NCBI RefSeq assembly: GCF_901933205.1
Contig: NC_044586.1
Coordinates: forward strand, 17,058,569-17,122,568
DNA: 64,000 nt
Origin: Camarhynchus parvulus
Lineage: Eukaryota; Chordata; Aves; Passeriformes; Thraupidae
Direction: 5' to 3'
Positions 10,817-24,057 of the stretch are shown piece by piece (within the stretch, counting starts at the first letter, position 1; each line of letters starts with the position of its first letter). A program made the position numbers and the translations under genes. Below the pieces are notes generated by a model. It was not told the DNA's origin. It made no database searches and saw nothing but the letters and a program-made list of their open reading frames with translations.

Positions 10817-13800
10817 GGGGTCAGGTAAGCAGCATCCAGCTTTGCAAATGAGGTCATTACAGGCAAAGCTGGAAATACAACCCAGTCCCTGATAGGATTG
10901 GGTTGACTCCCAGTGGGTTTGTTTCTCAGGAGACACCCAGTCTGGGTTTGGTCACTCTGTCTGCAAATACAGCTTTAGCTCTTAAGCCCTGATCTTCTTC
11001 CCAGCACAGATATGAAATCCAGCAGATAAAAACTGGGATCCTCTCCCTGCACCTTCCCCAATAAAGGAAGAATTTCTATTCCCTGCAGAAGGTTTGTGCA
11101 GAAGGTGGTTGGTCTGTGTGTGCTGCTTGCTGTTCAGTTAACCAGCATGCTAGGCTGCAGTAAGCCCTAGCTTGTGTTGTTTGTTAAGGAATTTTCAGCA
11201 AAATTTCTGCTATAAAATATCACCATGGCAAAAAGAAACCTTTCATGGCAATGTTTTCATTCAGTGAAAACTCTGGGGATGCAGAATCCTGGGTCCAGGA
11301 GGAAAACCCTGATAAAAAGCAGTGTGAAAGAGTCTATTTTCCTTGTGTATAACAAGTCGGTTTACCTCTCAACACCTTGATTAGGCAGGGAACTTCATCC
11401 TGAGTCTCCTGTCCCTCCTTTACTCCAGCAAAGCCACATCCAAAGGGATCTTTCTAGCCCAGGGCAGGCGTTTCACAGTTTTCCCTGTTGGAATGTATCT
11501 AACCTGCATAAATACTTAAACAGTTGCTGAGAGAGGAGAGCGTTTTGCAAGAGATTGATTTGACAGTGCTGTTGTTCAGGCGTTCACACAGGATGTGGGA
11601 AACTGAGGTTCAGGTCCCTGCCTCAATGAATATTGAATTATTTATGGAAAGAGGAGCAGCTGCAGTAGGGAGGAATGAGACACAGTAATGCCTCTGGAGT
11701 TGGGGCACTTATAGGGCATGTTGGAGAGGGCAGAGCAAGATCTCATCTCCAACTATCCCACATTCCTGTTGACTGTCCCAGCTATGGCTGGCTCACTTGC
11801 TCTGTTACCTCAGAGGAAACCTTCAGAGCTTGCCCCTGTCCCACTGCAAAAGTTGTAAAACCACTGTGTAGTACAAATTACTCCAGTTCTGGCATTTTTC
11901 AGCTTTTCAGACCTCTGTTTTTCAGTGTAAATGTTCTTTTACACTGTGCAAATATTTAAAATGCAAATTAAAAGATTTCTGTCTTCCCCATGACTTCTCA
12001 AGGAAGCAGTCTGAATGGTTTGATGTATTTTCAGCCTGGATTCCAGGGCCTACTGATCTGGGCTTCTGAATACTCCTGTGGCTGAGGAGAAAATAATTTA
12101 AAAAAATAAAATTAATGGGCTTTATATTTGGTTTGGACAGTCATAAGGCTTGAGGTCAGGCTTACAGGAGCAATTTCCAGAGACTAACACTCCCAATATG
12201 TGTCTTATAAAGCTCTTAAAGATCGGGAAAGGAGGTTGTAAAAATAAAACACCCACTATAAAGAAACATGAATATTATGTTCTCAGGCCTCACCACAGAG
12301 GTGTTGCCTTATCAACTACAGGCACTCCTCAAGGAGTCTAGGAGCTTGGTCTCACTGTTCCACAAGAAGTCCACATGCAGAGGAAGGAGTGGACATTATG
12401 TGGCAGGTGGGGTGAACTTTTGAGTTTCATGGTGTCTCTGGACTTTCTCCCCAATCCTTTGCTCTCCTTCAGTCTTTCACCCCCTTTTTATGCTTGCTGT
12501 TTGCTCCAGGTCAGAGAATTTATGATGTGAAATCTCAAAGCTTCATCCTTACTTATATTCACACAGTCATCCCAGGTAGTTTTTGCTTGGCCACTGTAGT
12601 CCTCAGTGTGACTTCAAGCCTGTCAGATCTCACTTTTCTTTTCATCCTCACAAATACAGGTGTCTCTGGCTGCTGACTTCAGTAAACACTGGTTCTCTTC
12701 AAAGCTTCCACCAGCTAAGTGCCTTCAAAACCATAAAATGATTCTTAGAGCAAATGGGTTGTGCATATTCATATCACTGCTTCCTCATCTGTCAGCTTGA
12801 TGAAATAATCTTTAATTTAGCAAGGAGTATAAAACTGAAGGTGTTGCTATCCATCAGGCAGGGATAGATCTCTTGGCAGACAGGGATAGCTCTGCTTCAA
12901 GGCAATGAAAGGACATGAGTGACATGAGCACCCAAACTTCCTGGTCAGTGACTGGGGCAGCTCTTTGCTCAAAGGAGCTAAAGAATGGCCCAGATCTGAT
13001 AGACTGCTCCTAAAGAGGAGATGACTGCCTGCAGACTGGAGTTAAGACTAGTTAGGAAAGGTCAGTTCCATGCAAGTTCTTTCCTAGCACAGGCAGTGAC
13101 CTTCCAGCTCCCAGGGATGCTCCCAGACACATGCAGGTTTAACGCAACAGACACAGCCTTGTTATGAAACCCAGCAAGATGAAGAACCTTGCTTTTATCT
13201 TACAGAATTCAGAAAACCTCCAGCTTGTGGGAAAGGTAAGATATGTCCTATTTTGCTGCTTTGTGAAAGGCTATTTAGCAATAAACATGTAGCAGAGGAG
13301 GTAAAATTTGTCGCACAATCCATCACCTTGACTTTTGCAGGAAATAAAGCTCTGCTTCAGAGCTCATCAACAACAACTCACAGCGTGATTTACTGCTGGG
13401 GCTCCCTAATTTTATGCTAATGCAACTCTATTGATTTCTTCAGAATTGCAGTGGTATTACATGGGAGGAGCACAAAAATAAACTGAGCACTCGGTGTGAT
13501 GAGGGGACTGTGTGACAGAGAGCTTGCCTGTGTTTTATAATTTTATCATCTGCCCTAATGAAAACCACTTCTTCTCCCTAATGAAAACCACTTCTTCTCC
13601 ATGGCACTCCTCAATGCCATCAGTCCAAGCATGGTGTTAGTTTAAAAAAGTGATAAATTACCTTCCCTTACTGCTGCCTGGATCTAAAGCTATTTGTGAA
13701 TTACTGCCAGGAGGTATTTAAAGAGAAAAAATGAAAAAGAAGAAATTAAAATCAATTCAGCAAATGCCCCTAAGTTGTACAAACAAAGGAAGATTTGTAA

Positions 13801-14993
13801 ATGACCTGTGCTCAGCATATCTGTCACCAACAGGGATGACAATGTTTGGCAGTATTTTTCCAGTTGATTTGTAATCACCCTGGAGAGCAGTGAAAGTTGG
13901 CTGAAATTCTTGAGGTGCCACTTATTTTTCTATTTGTTTCTTAAGGTTTTTTTGTCTCTGCACTGAGCACAAATGTTCTCCTTTAGACTGATTCTCTGAC
14001 TTTTGGTTCATGCTGTAAAAGGAAAAACACAAATCCCTTCACAGCTGCTATTCTGGCTTATTAAAGACTTGCTTAAAACACATTACAGTCAAAGAAAGAC
14101 TGCTGTGCAGCAGACACGGGACAACAGGGTGCAAAGATGATGTAAAAACAACTCCCATGCGAAGCAAAGTTTAGAAAGCAGAGTTTAGCGTGAAGCAGAA
14201 AAAGACATACACATTAATTTGACCATATGACTGGGAATAAGGAGCACAAAGATTCTTCTTACTAGGGAAAAATAAATCCATGGGACCTCCTCAGGTGGAA
14301 GAGCACACTCATTACATTTCTGGCAGTGGATTCTCAGTAGGATAGAGATAGGGCGTCTCATTTTTTGAGAGAACAAGCTTTGTACCTCACACTTTGTTCA
14401 GAAGCTTGCTTTGGTCTCAGTGTCTGGCTTCTAACACCTGCATGGATTCATTTCCACCACAAGCTCCTATGTATACCTTCTTTCAGGATGATGCCTGTCA
14501 AAACAAAGCCATGAATTCAACCACTGGCACTTCCCTCTCTCCGTGGTCTTACCCCTAATGCAAACTATAAATTTTGCATTAGGTGTAAGAAAAAAAGAAA
14601 TTAAAGCTGTGCTTTTTTTTTTTTTTTTTTACAGGAAATTTCTGGACTTTGGCAAAATATGGAATAGGGAATATGGCTAGGGCAAAACGATTATCCAAAG
14701 AGCAGAAGAGGAGCTAGTTTAATGCTATGGGGATAGAATAATAGTACTACTAAATTTCTAGGAAATAGGAAAACAGTAAAACCATTTCCATGCAAGCTCA
14801 GAAGACCAAACAGGAAAATTATCTAGAGTTACTGAATTTCACTGACCAAGGCCAAAATCTGAGATTCCAACAGGAGGATATTCATTTAGAGTGGTAAGGG
14901 ATGGACCCACAGTTCCAGAAGCTGTTTGGATTTAGCTGACAGCAGCTCTGAGTTACAGGTTAGTTGGTGGTCATAGAATGGATCTAAAACTGA
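10817..14993. other. Unique sequence, no gene seen
   Basis: About 4.2 kb with no repeat family or exon recognised. It contains a 23-bp tandem duplication (listed separately) and a T run of about 20 at 14,613-14,632 followed by ACAGG. The stretch 13,370-13,470 has the texture of a conserved noncoding element (CCTAATTTTATGCTAATGCA, a POU-type octamer), discussed as a finding. Confidence 0.55.
13553..13598. repeat. Perfect 23-bp tandem duplication
   Basis: The unit starting CCCTAATGAAAACCACTTCT occurs twice back to back (13,553-13,575 and 13,576-13,598) with no mismatch. It looks like a recent slippage or local duplication and could vary between individuals. Confidence 0.9.
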
Positions 14994-15062
14994 CATTCAT
15001 TCATTCATTCATTCATTCATTCATTCATTCATTCATTCATTCATTCATTCATTCATTCATTC
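14994..15062. repeat. (CATT)n microsatellite
   Basis: About 17 uninterrupted copies of the tetranucleotide CATT. The 6-residue period of the apparent peptide (FIHSFIHS...) is produced by the repeat and is not a protein. Confidence 0.97.
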
Positions 15063-15338
15063 TTGGGTCCACAAAGGAATATTTTCCTTACCCTGCATCT
15101 ATCAGCTCAGTCTCAAACAGCTGGCAAAGACTGGTGAGGAATAGGCATGGCTATCTAAATTCAGGGAAGAATTCAGAGAAAAAGGGAGAAGAGCTTTACT
15201 TAGGTTCCCATCCTAGCTCCCAGTTAGTCTTAGAACCTTCTGGTCTAAGGACCCTCTGCAAAGGACCTTGACTCTTGCCTTTCATCCAAGGTACTGCCTG
15301 TGGAATATTTAGTTCCACAGTTGGGTTGGTCCTCTAGT

Positions 15339-15346
15339 ACACACAT

Positions 15347-15402
<56 letters not shown>
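15339..15402. repeat. (CA)n microsatellite
   Basis: About 30 CA dinucleotides, with single interruptions (ACACATACACGCAC) at the left end and a pure tract of roughly 50 bp at the right. It lies 277 bp from the (CATT)n tract. Confidence 0.97.
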
Positions 15403-15405
<3 letters not shown>

Positions 15406-17027
15406 GTGCACTTCCGAAGGTTTTCTGGTCTGCTAGAGCATGAAGGGGAAGTAAATAGCACACATAAAATGCCTTTCCATTGCAAGCAGAGAAGGTCAGA
15501 CTCTCAAAACACAACAGCAGAGCGTGGCCAGCCCCTGCAACCAAACATCCCCTCAGTCAAGCTGGGCCCATTGCTTGCTGCTCTCCAGCATTATCAGGGA
15601 ATATTATCACTCATATCAGCCCTCAAATCCTTTAAATTCCAGGCGGACAGTAAGATGGCACCCACCAAAGTAAAATGAACCCCAAATCTCTGCTGCTGGG
15701 GGCTGTGACAGGAGTAGGGGTGTGGGACTGCCCTTTTCTCTGGCTGGGAGGGAAGGAGTGATGAGCACAGGGGAGCAGCTGCAGGAATCCTAAGCTGTGT
15801 TTCCCATTTCTTATTCTGCTTGGGGAAGTGGGTTATGGTCAGGAGTGAGTCTGAGGGGTGGGGGAGCAAAAGGATTAGGGACAGGAGGCTTTTGGTGTAG
15901 GTGTGGGAAGCCCAGGTGCCATGCAGCCGTGAATCCAGGGCTGACAGCAGGCACGGCAGGACTGTCATGTTCCCACTCTGCATGGAATTACCTCACTACC
16001 ACCATCTCTTCCACAAAAGCTCTTTCACACCTTCTACAAATGTGTAAAAGTAAACAAACTCCCACTATGGGTAAAAAAACTCTGCCAGTGTAAGAAACCT
16101 CAAGCAGGTTTTTTTTTAAGCTGAGGAAAAGTCCACAAAGTTTGTGCTGGCTTGTTAAGCTGTATGTGCATGAGGATTTTGTGATCTGCTCTCACTTTTC
16201 ACAGGATTTATCCTGGCTTCCCATAGGTTTGCACAGGTATATTGCAAAATTTACTCCCTTTTATTCCCTTCAAAGAGAAACATTTTTTCTTCACCAGTGT
16301 TTGCTCAACAGTGGGTTGAGCTCATCCTTTCTGTCCCTGCAAAACTGAATGGAGAATTACATGGGATCACGTTTGGGTATCTGTGAGATTTGGTGGGTAC
16401 AGAGGCATATCCATAGGGTGAACCAAATTCCATTGTTTCTTTTATATATTTTTGACTAATTTCCAACCACCAAGAGTAAGGCAATTAAACATGTAAACTC
16501 AACTGGGATTTTAATCCAAGTTTTCCACTGAAAATTTCCATGGCTTAAAACAATGTATTTCTTCAAACAGTAACATGCAATAAAGTACAATACTTGTCCC
16601 CACCACTAAGAAAAACCAAAATCTATAAAACCCTGTGTGTTTTCAACAGCTGAAATGCTGGGAGCCCTTGGATCCAATGCAAGCAGGATGCACTTTGGCT
16701 TGCCTCCTATTCTTCAGGGCATTTCTGTCTAGTGTAAGTGCCCAGTGGGAATAAGAACATGAAATGACCTGAGAGAAAGCTCAGTGCATCAAGGTCTACA
16801 TATATTCCAAAAAGTGGTAGAGAAACTGTTGCCGTAAAAAAGTTCATCTGCCTTGCAGCTGGAGAAGAAAACAAGGGATAAAGATTTTCTCAAAACTCCA
16901 AGAAGATCCTTTGCTACATAGACAGCTCAGGCTGATGCTGAGCAGGGCTAAAGGATTTGGTGAAGGCATGCACAGAAACACCACATGCACCACATGATTG
17001 TTGTATCACTGCTAGTCTGCACTTCAG
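15403..17027. other. Unique sequence, no gene seen
   Basis: No repeat family or exon recognised. Open frames up to 129 codons overlap each other on opposite strands and carry no familiar motif. Confidence 0.55.
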
Positions 17028-17592
17028 AAAATCATAAAATCACAAAAAGGTTTTGACTGGAAGGGATCTTAAAGATCATCCAGTTCCATGCCCCTGCCAT
17101 GGGCAGGGACACCTTCCACTATCCCAGGTTGCTCAGAGCCTCATCCAACCTGGCCTTGGACACTGCCAGGGATGGGGCAGCCACAGCTTCTCTGGGCAAC
17201 CTGTGCCAGGGCCTCACCATCCTCACAGGAAAGAATTTCTTCCGGATATCCAATCTAAATCCGCTCTCTGTCAGTGTGAAGCTATTCCCCCTTGTCCTGT
17301 CACTCCAGGCCCTTGTCCAGAGTCTCTCTCCATCTATTTTGGAGGCTCCCTTCAGGCACTGCAAGGCCACAGTGAGGTCACCCCAAAGCCTTCTCTTCTC
17401 CAGGCTGAACAATCCTAATTCCCTCAGCCTTTCCTCCCAGCAGAGCTGCTCCATCCCTCTGATCCCCTTGGTGTTCCTGCTCTGACCTGGCTCCAGCAGC
17501 TCCCTGTGCTTCCTGTGCTGGGCCCAGGGCTGGATGCAGCCCTGCAGGGCGGGATGAGCAGAGCAGAGCAGGGCAGAGGGGCAGAATCCCCC
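17028..17592 (-). mobile_element. CR1 LINE, 5'-truncated 3' end
   Basis: About 565 bp of CR1 on the minus strand. The tail is degenerate (AAAATCATAAAATCACAAAA), after which the match to the young subfamily is close through GGGCGGGATGAGCAGAGCAG. It is nearly identical to the copy at 6,682-7,225 in the G/C-rich distal part. There is no open RT. Confidence 0.94.
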
Positions 17593-18709
17593 CCACTCAG
17601 AGTATCTGCACATTACTCCTACTGATGGTCTTTGTAGTATTAAATGTGGGCTTGGGAGTCATCTACATGAGCTCCTCAGACCTGTGTGGCAGCAGAAGTC
17701 TCACAAGAGAGAATCAACCATTGCTCTGTGAAGGGCTGGCACGATGGGTGCTGACAAAGGCACTCCATGGAGCCAAGGCCTTGCTTTCTCCAACAGTCAA
17801 GCTAAAGGCAAGATACATAAAATCACTGCTTCTAAAAGGAGATGTAAGCTCCAGAAATAGAAAGTGGGGCCACGCTCCCAAAGACTTTGCCAGTCTTCTC
17901 GGGGAGCAGTCCTGACATAAACCTGCTCACCAGTACAAAGAATGAGAACTGCTTCTTTGGAGTGGGAAAGACACCTTCATTTGTCAGAGAGGAACAGAAA
18001 GGGTAGAAACTGTTTAAGAAAATACCTTTCTTGCATTTCAGGACACTGGGGAACACTGGAGCTGTCACAGTGTTTCACGTCTTGAAATGTGGGTCTAAGG
18101 GAAAGAAAGGAAAGTTTGTTTCATCTAGATGTGGAGCGCAGAAAAATTACTTGTCCCCTCTGCCTTCCTATGTGACACAGATGCAGGCAGTGGGAAGAGT
18201 TTTGCTGAGGGAACTCTCAGGTGCCACCATGTTTGTCTCAGAGTAGATGTGTGCAGGTGTTTTAGAACTGTCCCTGTCTGAGGGGGATAAACAACTGAGC
18301 TGTTTCAACTGGTTTAAGAGTGGGCAAATTTCATAACTTCCAGCTTGCAAACAAAGATATGAGACCAAACTGAAGAAGTTCCAGTTCCGCTAACAGAGGA
18401 GGCACCATGCATTCACACTTTACAGTTCCCTCTGTCACTGCTGACTTGGAAAAAACAGTAGCTAGGCAAAGTGTGGCTTCACCTGGAGACACTGCTCCAT
18501 GGTCCTTTCCATCCTGTGGATTAAATTTCCTTGTGAAGCCATCAGAGGATCGCATGGGCCTTTGCTAGGAAAATTGCAGCATTAGCATATGACCTGAGGA
18601 AGATATCATCACTGAAACAATTATAATGGTAATTTTTGTATCCCATGGAGGGACAAGGCATGTTTAATATGGCACCTGGCTGCACCCTGACATCCCTGTC
18701 CAGGGGGCA
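17593..18709. other. Unique sequence, no gene seen
   Basis: No repeat family, exon or RNA gene recognised between two CR1 copies. Confidence 0.55.
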
Positions 18710-19049
18710 CTAGGCCCAGCATGGCCAGCCAGGCCCACGGTGGGAATTGTCCCACTCTGCTCTGGGCTGCAGCAGCTTTGGGTGCCACAACAGTAGGAAG
18801 ATCTAAAGCTATTAGAGAGCTGGGTCAGGGGAGGGTTAGGCTGGATTTCAGGAAGAGGTCCTTCCCCCAGAGGATGACTGGACACTGAACAGGCAGTGCT
18901 CACAGCACAAAGCCAGACAGAGCTCAAGAAGTGTTTGGACAACGCTCTCGGGCGCATGGTAATTCTTGGGCTGTCCTGTGCAGGGCCGGGAATTGGACTG
19001 CATGATCCTTGTGGCTCCTTTTCAGTTCAGGACATTCTATGATCTATGA
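18710..19049 (+). mobile_element. CR1 LINE with internal deletion
   Basis: CR1 in + orientation, of the subfamily with AATTGTCCCACTCTGCTCTG and a GATCCTTGTGGCTCC terminus. Compared with the copy at 21,728-22,412, the segment between ATCTAAAGCT...TAGAGAG and the GGGTCAGGGGAGGGT part is missing (junction near 18,817), an internal loss of roughly 200 bp or more. The tail is short (CATTCTATGATCTATGAA). Confidence 0.88.
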
Positions 19050-21727
19050 AACTTCTTCCAGTGAATCTTCAGCAAGTTACAACATAGAATCAAGCCTCCA
19101 TTTCCATTTATAGCCTAATTCCCTTGATCTTTCTAGCACTAAGTGGTTGCTGCTGTGTCATGCAGGCCAAGATTACAGCAGTTCTTCCAGGCAGGACTCT
19201 TCCTTGTCAGAACAGCAAGAAGACTTTGGTTTCTCCAAAGGCTACAATGAGTTAAGCAGGTGCAGCATTCCTATTTCCACACACAGATGGGAAGATGGAG
19301 CCAATTCCATGTAGATGGTGAGCTGTTTAAACAAGAAGTTCCTGTTCTGCATCAGCCTGCTGATGTGACTCCTGCCAGAGGGCATCTGCAGCCTGAGCAT
19401 TGCCAGTTTCTGGCCCCGGTGCTTCCCCCCTTCCACCAGCACTGCTTGTACAAACAGGGAGAAGGCACTGCATCCCACCATCCCTCCTCTGCTCCTTCAG
19501 TCCCAGGGAAGGAGGAAATCTACACATTTATCACTCAGAGAGGCACTTTGGTGACAGTGGAAAATATTACACGCAGCCACAAAAATAGTCATGTCTCCTA
19601 CACAACAACAGCATTATTTCAATGTGATGGATGGCTTAAACCAAATAAAGCTACTTTCAGAGGCAAACCTCGACCTTCAGGGCTCTTTATTAGATATGTA
19701 AAGCTTCATCCACCAGGGCTCCCAAGCAGCTGTTTAAATATGCAAAATCTTAATGAAGTCAGCAATGCTCCTGATGTGTTTCAAGCACTCTTTGCTGGAT
19801 CCATGCCCATAAAACCTCTCTGCTGCCCTTAACCGTGGAGGTATTTAATGGCGCAGGTGCCACACTGGAAATGGTCACCATTCCTGTCACCCAGAGGGAG
19901 ATGAGGGCATGTTTTAGGCCAAGTTCAAATAGTACTGGTTTTTCATCAGTTTCAGCAGGGCTACTTCCACTCCAAGTATTAAGACCAGCATCACAGAGTT
20001 GTGCCTCCTCCTGAAAGCTTAGTTATTGTTGGTGTATTATTTACATATTTAGCCAAGAGAAATTCACAGTGCAGAGTCTATTTTAGCCCTAGTCTTGGAA
20101 GGGGTTTGCTATAGCTGGCATTATTATATATGTGAAATTCTAGGTACACATCTGACCAAAGTACCAACAAGTATTTTCAATCTTCATGGAATACCTACTA
20201 GTGATGTTCCAAAACACCTTCCTCAGACTGCCTGTGTAGCTCATTCTTCCTTCTATTAATTCTTCCATCTCTGACCAGTGAAAACATCGACACCATTATA
20301 TTTACCCAACCTCATTTGCCATCTCAGCTGGGGAGAGGCTGAGCTCAAGATGCCAGTCAGGCCTGTGGCAGTGCCTATATTGCAGTCTGGCTGTTTGGGC
20401 TGGGTCTGCAGACGCAGGAAATCCAGGCACTGCTGGCTCCTGCAATCCAGTGACACAGCTGACTGCCAGCCAACACTGCTTCAGACAAGCAGGAGATCTC
20501 TCTTGGCTCTGTTGGCCATCATTGGGATCTCCATGCTTCAAAGCAGTTGCTTAATCATGGACATCTGATGCCATCTGAGGCTGACAAGGATGTCCCTGCT
20601 CTGACTTTCAGTTCCTGACACAGAAGAGTGCCACACTCCTTGCTGTAATTCCCCAAGCACCTCTGGGATACTCTAGGAAGCTCACTGCTTATTTATTTTG
20701 GACCTTGTTGCTGTAGAAGAGTTGGTTGTGTCAAGGACCAGGGGTTTTTGCTCTTTCCTCTCAAGAGAGAGGGGCCTAGTGAGACACATTTACCACTGAC
20801 ATTGACACAAGTAAGAGTTGTGTTTGCTTTGAAACCAAAAATCCTGTACCAAGAGCCCCATTGCTTATGAGAGTTATTAGTCAAGCTACAGTTTTAAACC
20901 TTGTGAATTTAATACTCTATTATAAAAGATAAAGCCTAGTGGTCAGACAGTTGCAAGAAGCAGAATATTCAAAGTCAGTTATTCAAAACAACCAAAGGAA
21001 GTCCATTTTAAAGGTACTGATGAGACTATTTCTCTCAGACCACCAAGCATCTGAGACGTTCAGATATCCAGAAACAGAATAGACTGCAATTTATTTACCT
21101 GATCTATTCAGGCTAATGTAACTGGGGTTTTAAGTAATAATTTATTGATAGACACCTATATGTGAGCACTATATAATCCCCTGAGATTGTGGCATATTTC
21201 TTCACACACAAGGGGTCAGACAGTTAAGACAATCTGAGAGCAGAGAGGATGCAAACACAATGACTTTTTCATGTGATTTTTGCAAAGCAATATAGAAAAC
21301 ACCAAAATAACAAGATCATCGCTTTTGTACAACAATGCAGTCACTATTCCTGGGTGTAGGACTGACCTCTGCAAAGAATTTTTGATTTGCTGTAGCTCAG
21401 TTTCTCCAGTGGAAAATGGCCACTCTGCTGCCACAAACAAGAAGAGCTGTGTGATTTCAGCTGCTGATATGTTGTCTCTGATTCTGTTCACAGCTGGTGA
21501 GGGTTGTTGGCACAGCAGACTTGTGTGGGTCAGGCAGGCATTCTGTTTTCCACACAGTGCTGGAATGCTGCTGCGCAGAGGTGGCTGCGTGGGATGGCAA
21601 TCGTGGTGTTGTTGACTCTGATCTGTCCACGATGGCATCATTTGTACACAGCTGTGAAGAGAGCCCTTGTCAGGCTCATGACCATCTGGGCAGAGTCATT
21701 CCCAGAGCAGAGCCAGCCTGGCTGAAT
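19050..21727. other. Unique sequence with one long unexplained open frame
   Basis: About 2.7 kb without a recognisable repeat. The + strand is open from 19,260 to 19,832 (first ATG near 19,287, about 181 codons), the longest open frame here outside repeats. It has no domain, signal peptide or membrane segment I recognise, a weak start context (C at -3), and an overlapping minus-strand frame. I do not call it a gene. Confidence 0.5.
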
Positions 21728-22412
21728 GGACAGACTGTGGGAAGAGATGTTGGGGAGCAATGCCATGGAAAGAGACCCGGGGGTCCTGGTCAATGGCCAG
21801 TTGGACATGGGCCAGCAGTGATCTGGAGCCAGAAAGGACATCCCAGCCAGCCAGGCCAGGGAGGGGATTGTCCCACTCTGCTCTGGGCTGGGGCAGCCTC
21901 ACCTCGAGTGCCAGGGCAGGTCTGGGTGCCACAACATAAGATCTAAAGCTGATAGAGAGTGTCCAAAGGAGGACCACCAGGATGGGGAAGGATCTGGAGG
22001 GGAAGCCACACAAGGAGCAGCTGAGGGCACTTGGAGAAGTTTCAGCTGGAGAAGAGCAGACTGAGGTCAGAGCTCAGCAGTCTGCAGCTTCCTCACGAGG
22101 GGAAGAGGAGGGGCAAGCCCTGCTCTCTGCTCTGTGTGACCAGGGACAGGACCCGAAGGAATGGCTGGAGCTGTGTCAGGGGAGGGTCAGGGTGGGTATC
22201 AGGGAAAGGTTCTTCCCTCCGAAGGGGTGCTGGGGCACTGAACAGGCTCCCCAGGAATGGTCACAGCCCCAAGGCTGCCAGAGCTCTAGGAGTGTTTGGA
22301 CAATGCTCTCAGGCACAGAGTGGGATTCTTGGGATGTCCTGTGCAGGGCCAGGAGTTGGGCTGGATGATCCTTGTGGGTCCTTTCCAACTCAGGATATCC
22401 TGTGATTCTGTG
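21728..22412 (+). mobile_element. CR1 LINE, about 0.7 kb
   Basis: CR1 in + orientation. The order is a segment with GGAAAGAGACCCGGGGGTCC, then AAGGAGCAGCTGAGGGCACT (distal coding/3' region), then GGTATCAGGGAAAGGTTCTT, ending in TCAGGATATCCTGTGATTCT. The 5' portion is truncated. It is the most complete member of the GATCCTTGTGGGTCC subfamily in the window and the reference for the deletion in the 18.7-kb copy. No full-length ORF remains. Confidence 0.93.
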
Positions 22413-23359
22413 GCTATGTCAACTGCAGGGAATAAGCTGATTTTATGACAACGAAGCACAAATGGGTGGGTTACATATTACAGGACAAGGGGGCTGATCA
22501 TATATCCCAAAATGCTAATGATGATATGCAAGAGATAGCCAGCCATCCCACAGCCTGGTCAAGGTGAAGACAGGTAGGAAGATGGGCGCCTTCTTACTTG
22601 AAACTAAAACCCAGGCAAAACTGATCTCTGCTTAGGTTTGATTACCAGCACAAATCTCAGGTTGAGTTCATCAAAGTTCTACGATGGGATCTGAGTACTG
22701 AGTGAAATGAGTGCTCAGATTTCCAGCAGGTCCAAGTCATGTTTAGACACAAGCTCAGCTCTCTGGGTGGGGGTCTACAGTTGCAGAAAGGAAGGTGATG
22801 AACCCAAGTGGTTTTAGCTGGAAACCACTCCAAACTAAGATCTGGAAAAGTTCTGCTTTCTACTATCTGGTTATATGAAGAATAAAATTGTGTCAAAGCA
22901 AAAAAAAAAAATCTAATAGAGCTGCTGCACATTTTTCCTCTGCCTCTCCTCAGATTTTGCATCCTTGTTCAAGCTGGAAACTGGAGGGTAATTCTGATTT
23001 GGTTTGTTTTGTGGGCATTACTATGTTGGCATTTTTTGGCTTGTGTCTGCTTTCCAAATTGGGAAATTACATCAACATTTGCATTTTTATTCTTGTTTTA
23101 ACCCATTCTCAGGCGCTCACCTTCAAGACAAGGACTTGAAACCCCATGTGTATTTCAAACTTTTTTTTGTCACTGGAGTTGATTTCAGTTTTTATTTTCT
23201 CTGATTGAAAGAGGACAAATAGAATAGGTATCATTTTATCAAACTCGTCTGAACCACATGTACTTAGGCAGATAAGGGCCCAGAAAGGACCATGTAGGTC
23301 TGGTTCTATCAGGATTAAAGCCTCCAGGAGGACAAACATAGGATGCAGTGTGCCAGGGG
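22413..23359. other. Unique sequence, no gene seen
   Basis: Nothing recognisable. One run of about 12 A lies near 22,899-22,910; open frames are about 100 codons or shorter. Confidence 0.55.
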
Positions 23360-23432
23360 TGCTCAGAGGAGACCTCAGTCTCCTCTTCTCCAGCTGAACA
23401 CACCAAGTGCCATCAGCTGCTTCTCAGTGCTT
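23360..23432 (-). mobile_element. CR1 LINE internal fragment
   Basis: About 75 bp matching the CR1 segment GACCTCAGTCTCCTCTTCTC then CAGCTGAACACACCAAGTGC, also present at about 63,820-63,870 in a longer copy. Both ends are truncated. Confidence 0.75.
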
Positions 23433-24057
23433 ATTACCCTGTTTATAGGTGTGTGAGGTCTGATGTTGATATCTGTGTCTCTAGGAACAGAAATAATAAA
23501 TTGAGTCAAGAAAGATCAGCATGAATCCCACCTCTTCCCTGTATCCTGCTGCATGACATAGTATTATCAACATTACAGGGATGTTTATCTGTGTCCAGGT
23601 ACTGCTGCTCCATTTCCTTCTTTCACCTGGAGTCAATCTCTACAGCCAACCTCACCAGGACTTTAAGAGCTTTAAAATATCCCTATAAACTCTGCAGGAC
23701 TGCACTGTGTGTGAACAATACAGAATGTTTCTTCTCTCGACCCCCACCAACAAGCCAGTGTTCAGGCTGCTCTTGCTCTGCTTCTCATCTCATGTAGTTT
23801 CAAAACACTTTCCTGTTCTCCCAGAGCTCCCAGGCACCTTCTTGCTCCCTTCCTGTCTGCTTGGTGAGCCTGCTGCTGTGCCAGCACTGTGTTCTCTGTG
23901 TCTGCAGCCCTATTTCTGTACACACCAGACCAAGAGAGTTCTCTAGTGCCACACCTGAATGGACAGAACCTCCCATCTGCCCCACTCCCACACATTCTGC
24001 AGATTTGGGCTGGTGCTTCCCACCAGCAGAAGGCAAACTGTGGCATAAGAGAACACC
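23433..24057. other. Unique sequence, no gene seen
   Basis: No repeat family or exon recognised between two minus-strand CR1 pieces. Confidence 0.5.

Noticed and set aside
14994..15062. Regular repeat considered as a CRISPR-like array
   Set aside because: It is a plain tetranucleotide microsatellite without spacers, in a vertebrate genome.
19287..19832. Possible 181-codon protein gene
   Set aside because: No domain, poor start context, no splice or promoter context, and an overlapping antisense frame. Left as an unexplained open frame rather than a gene.
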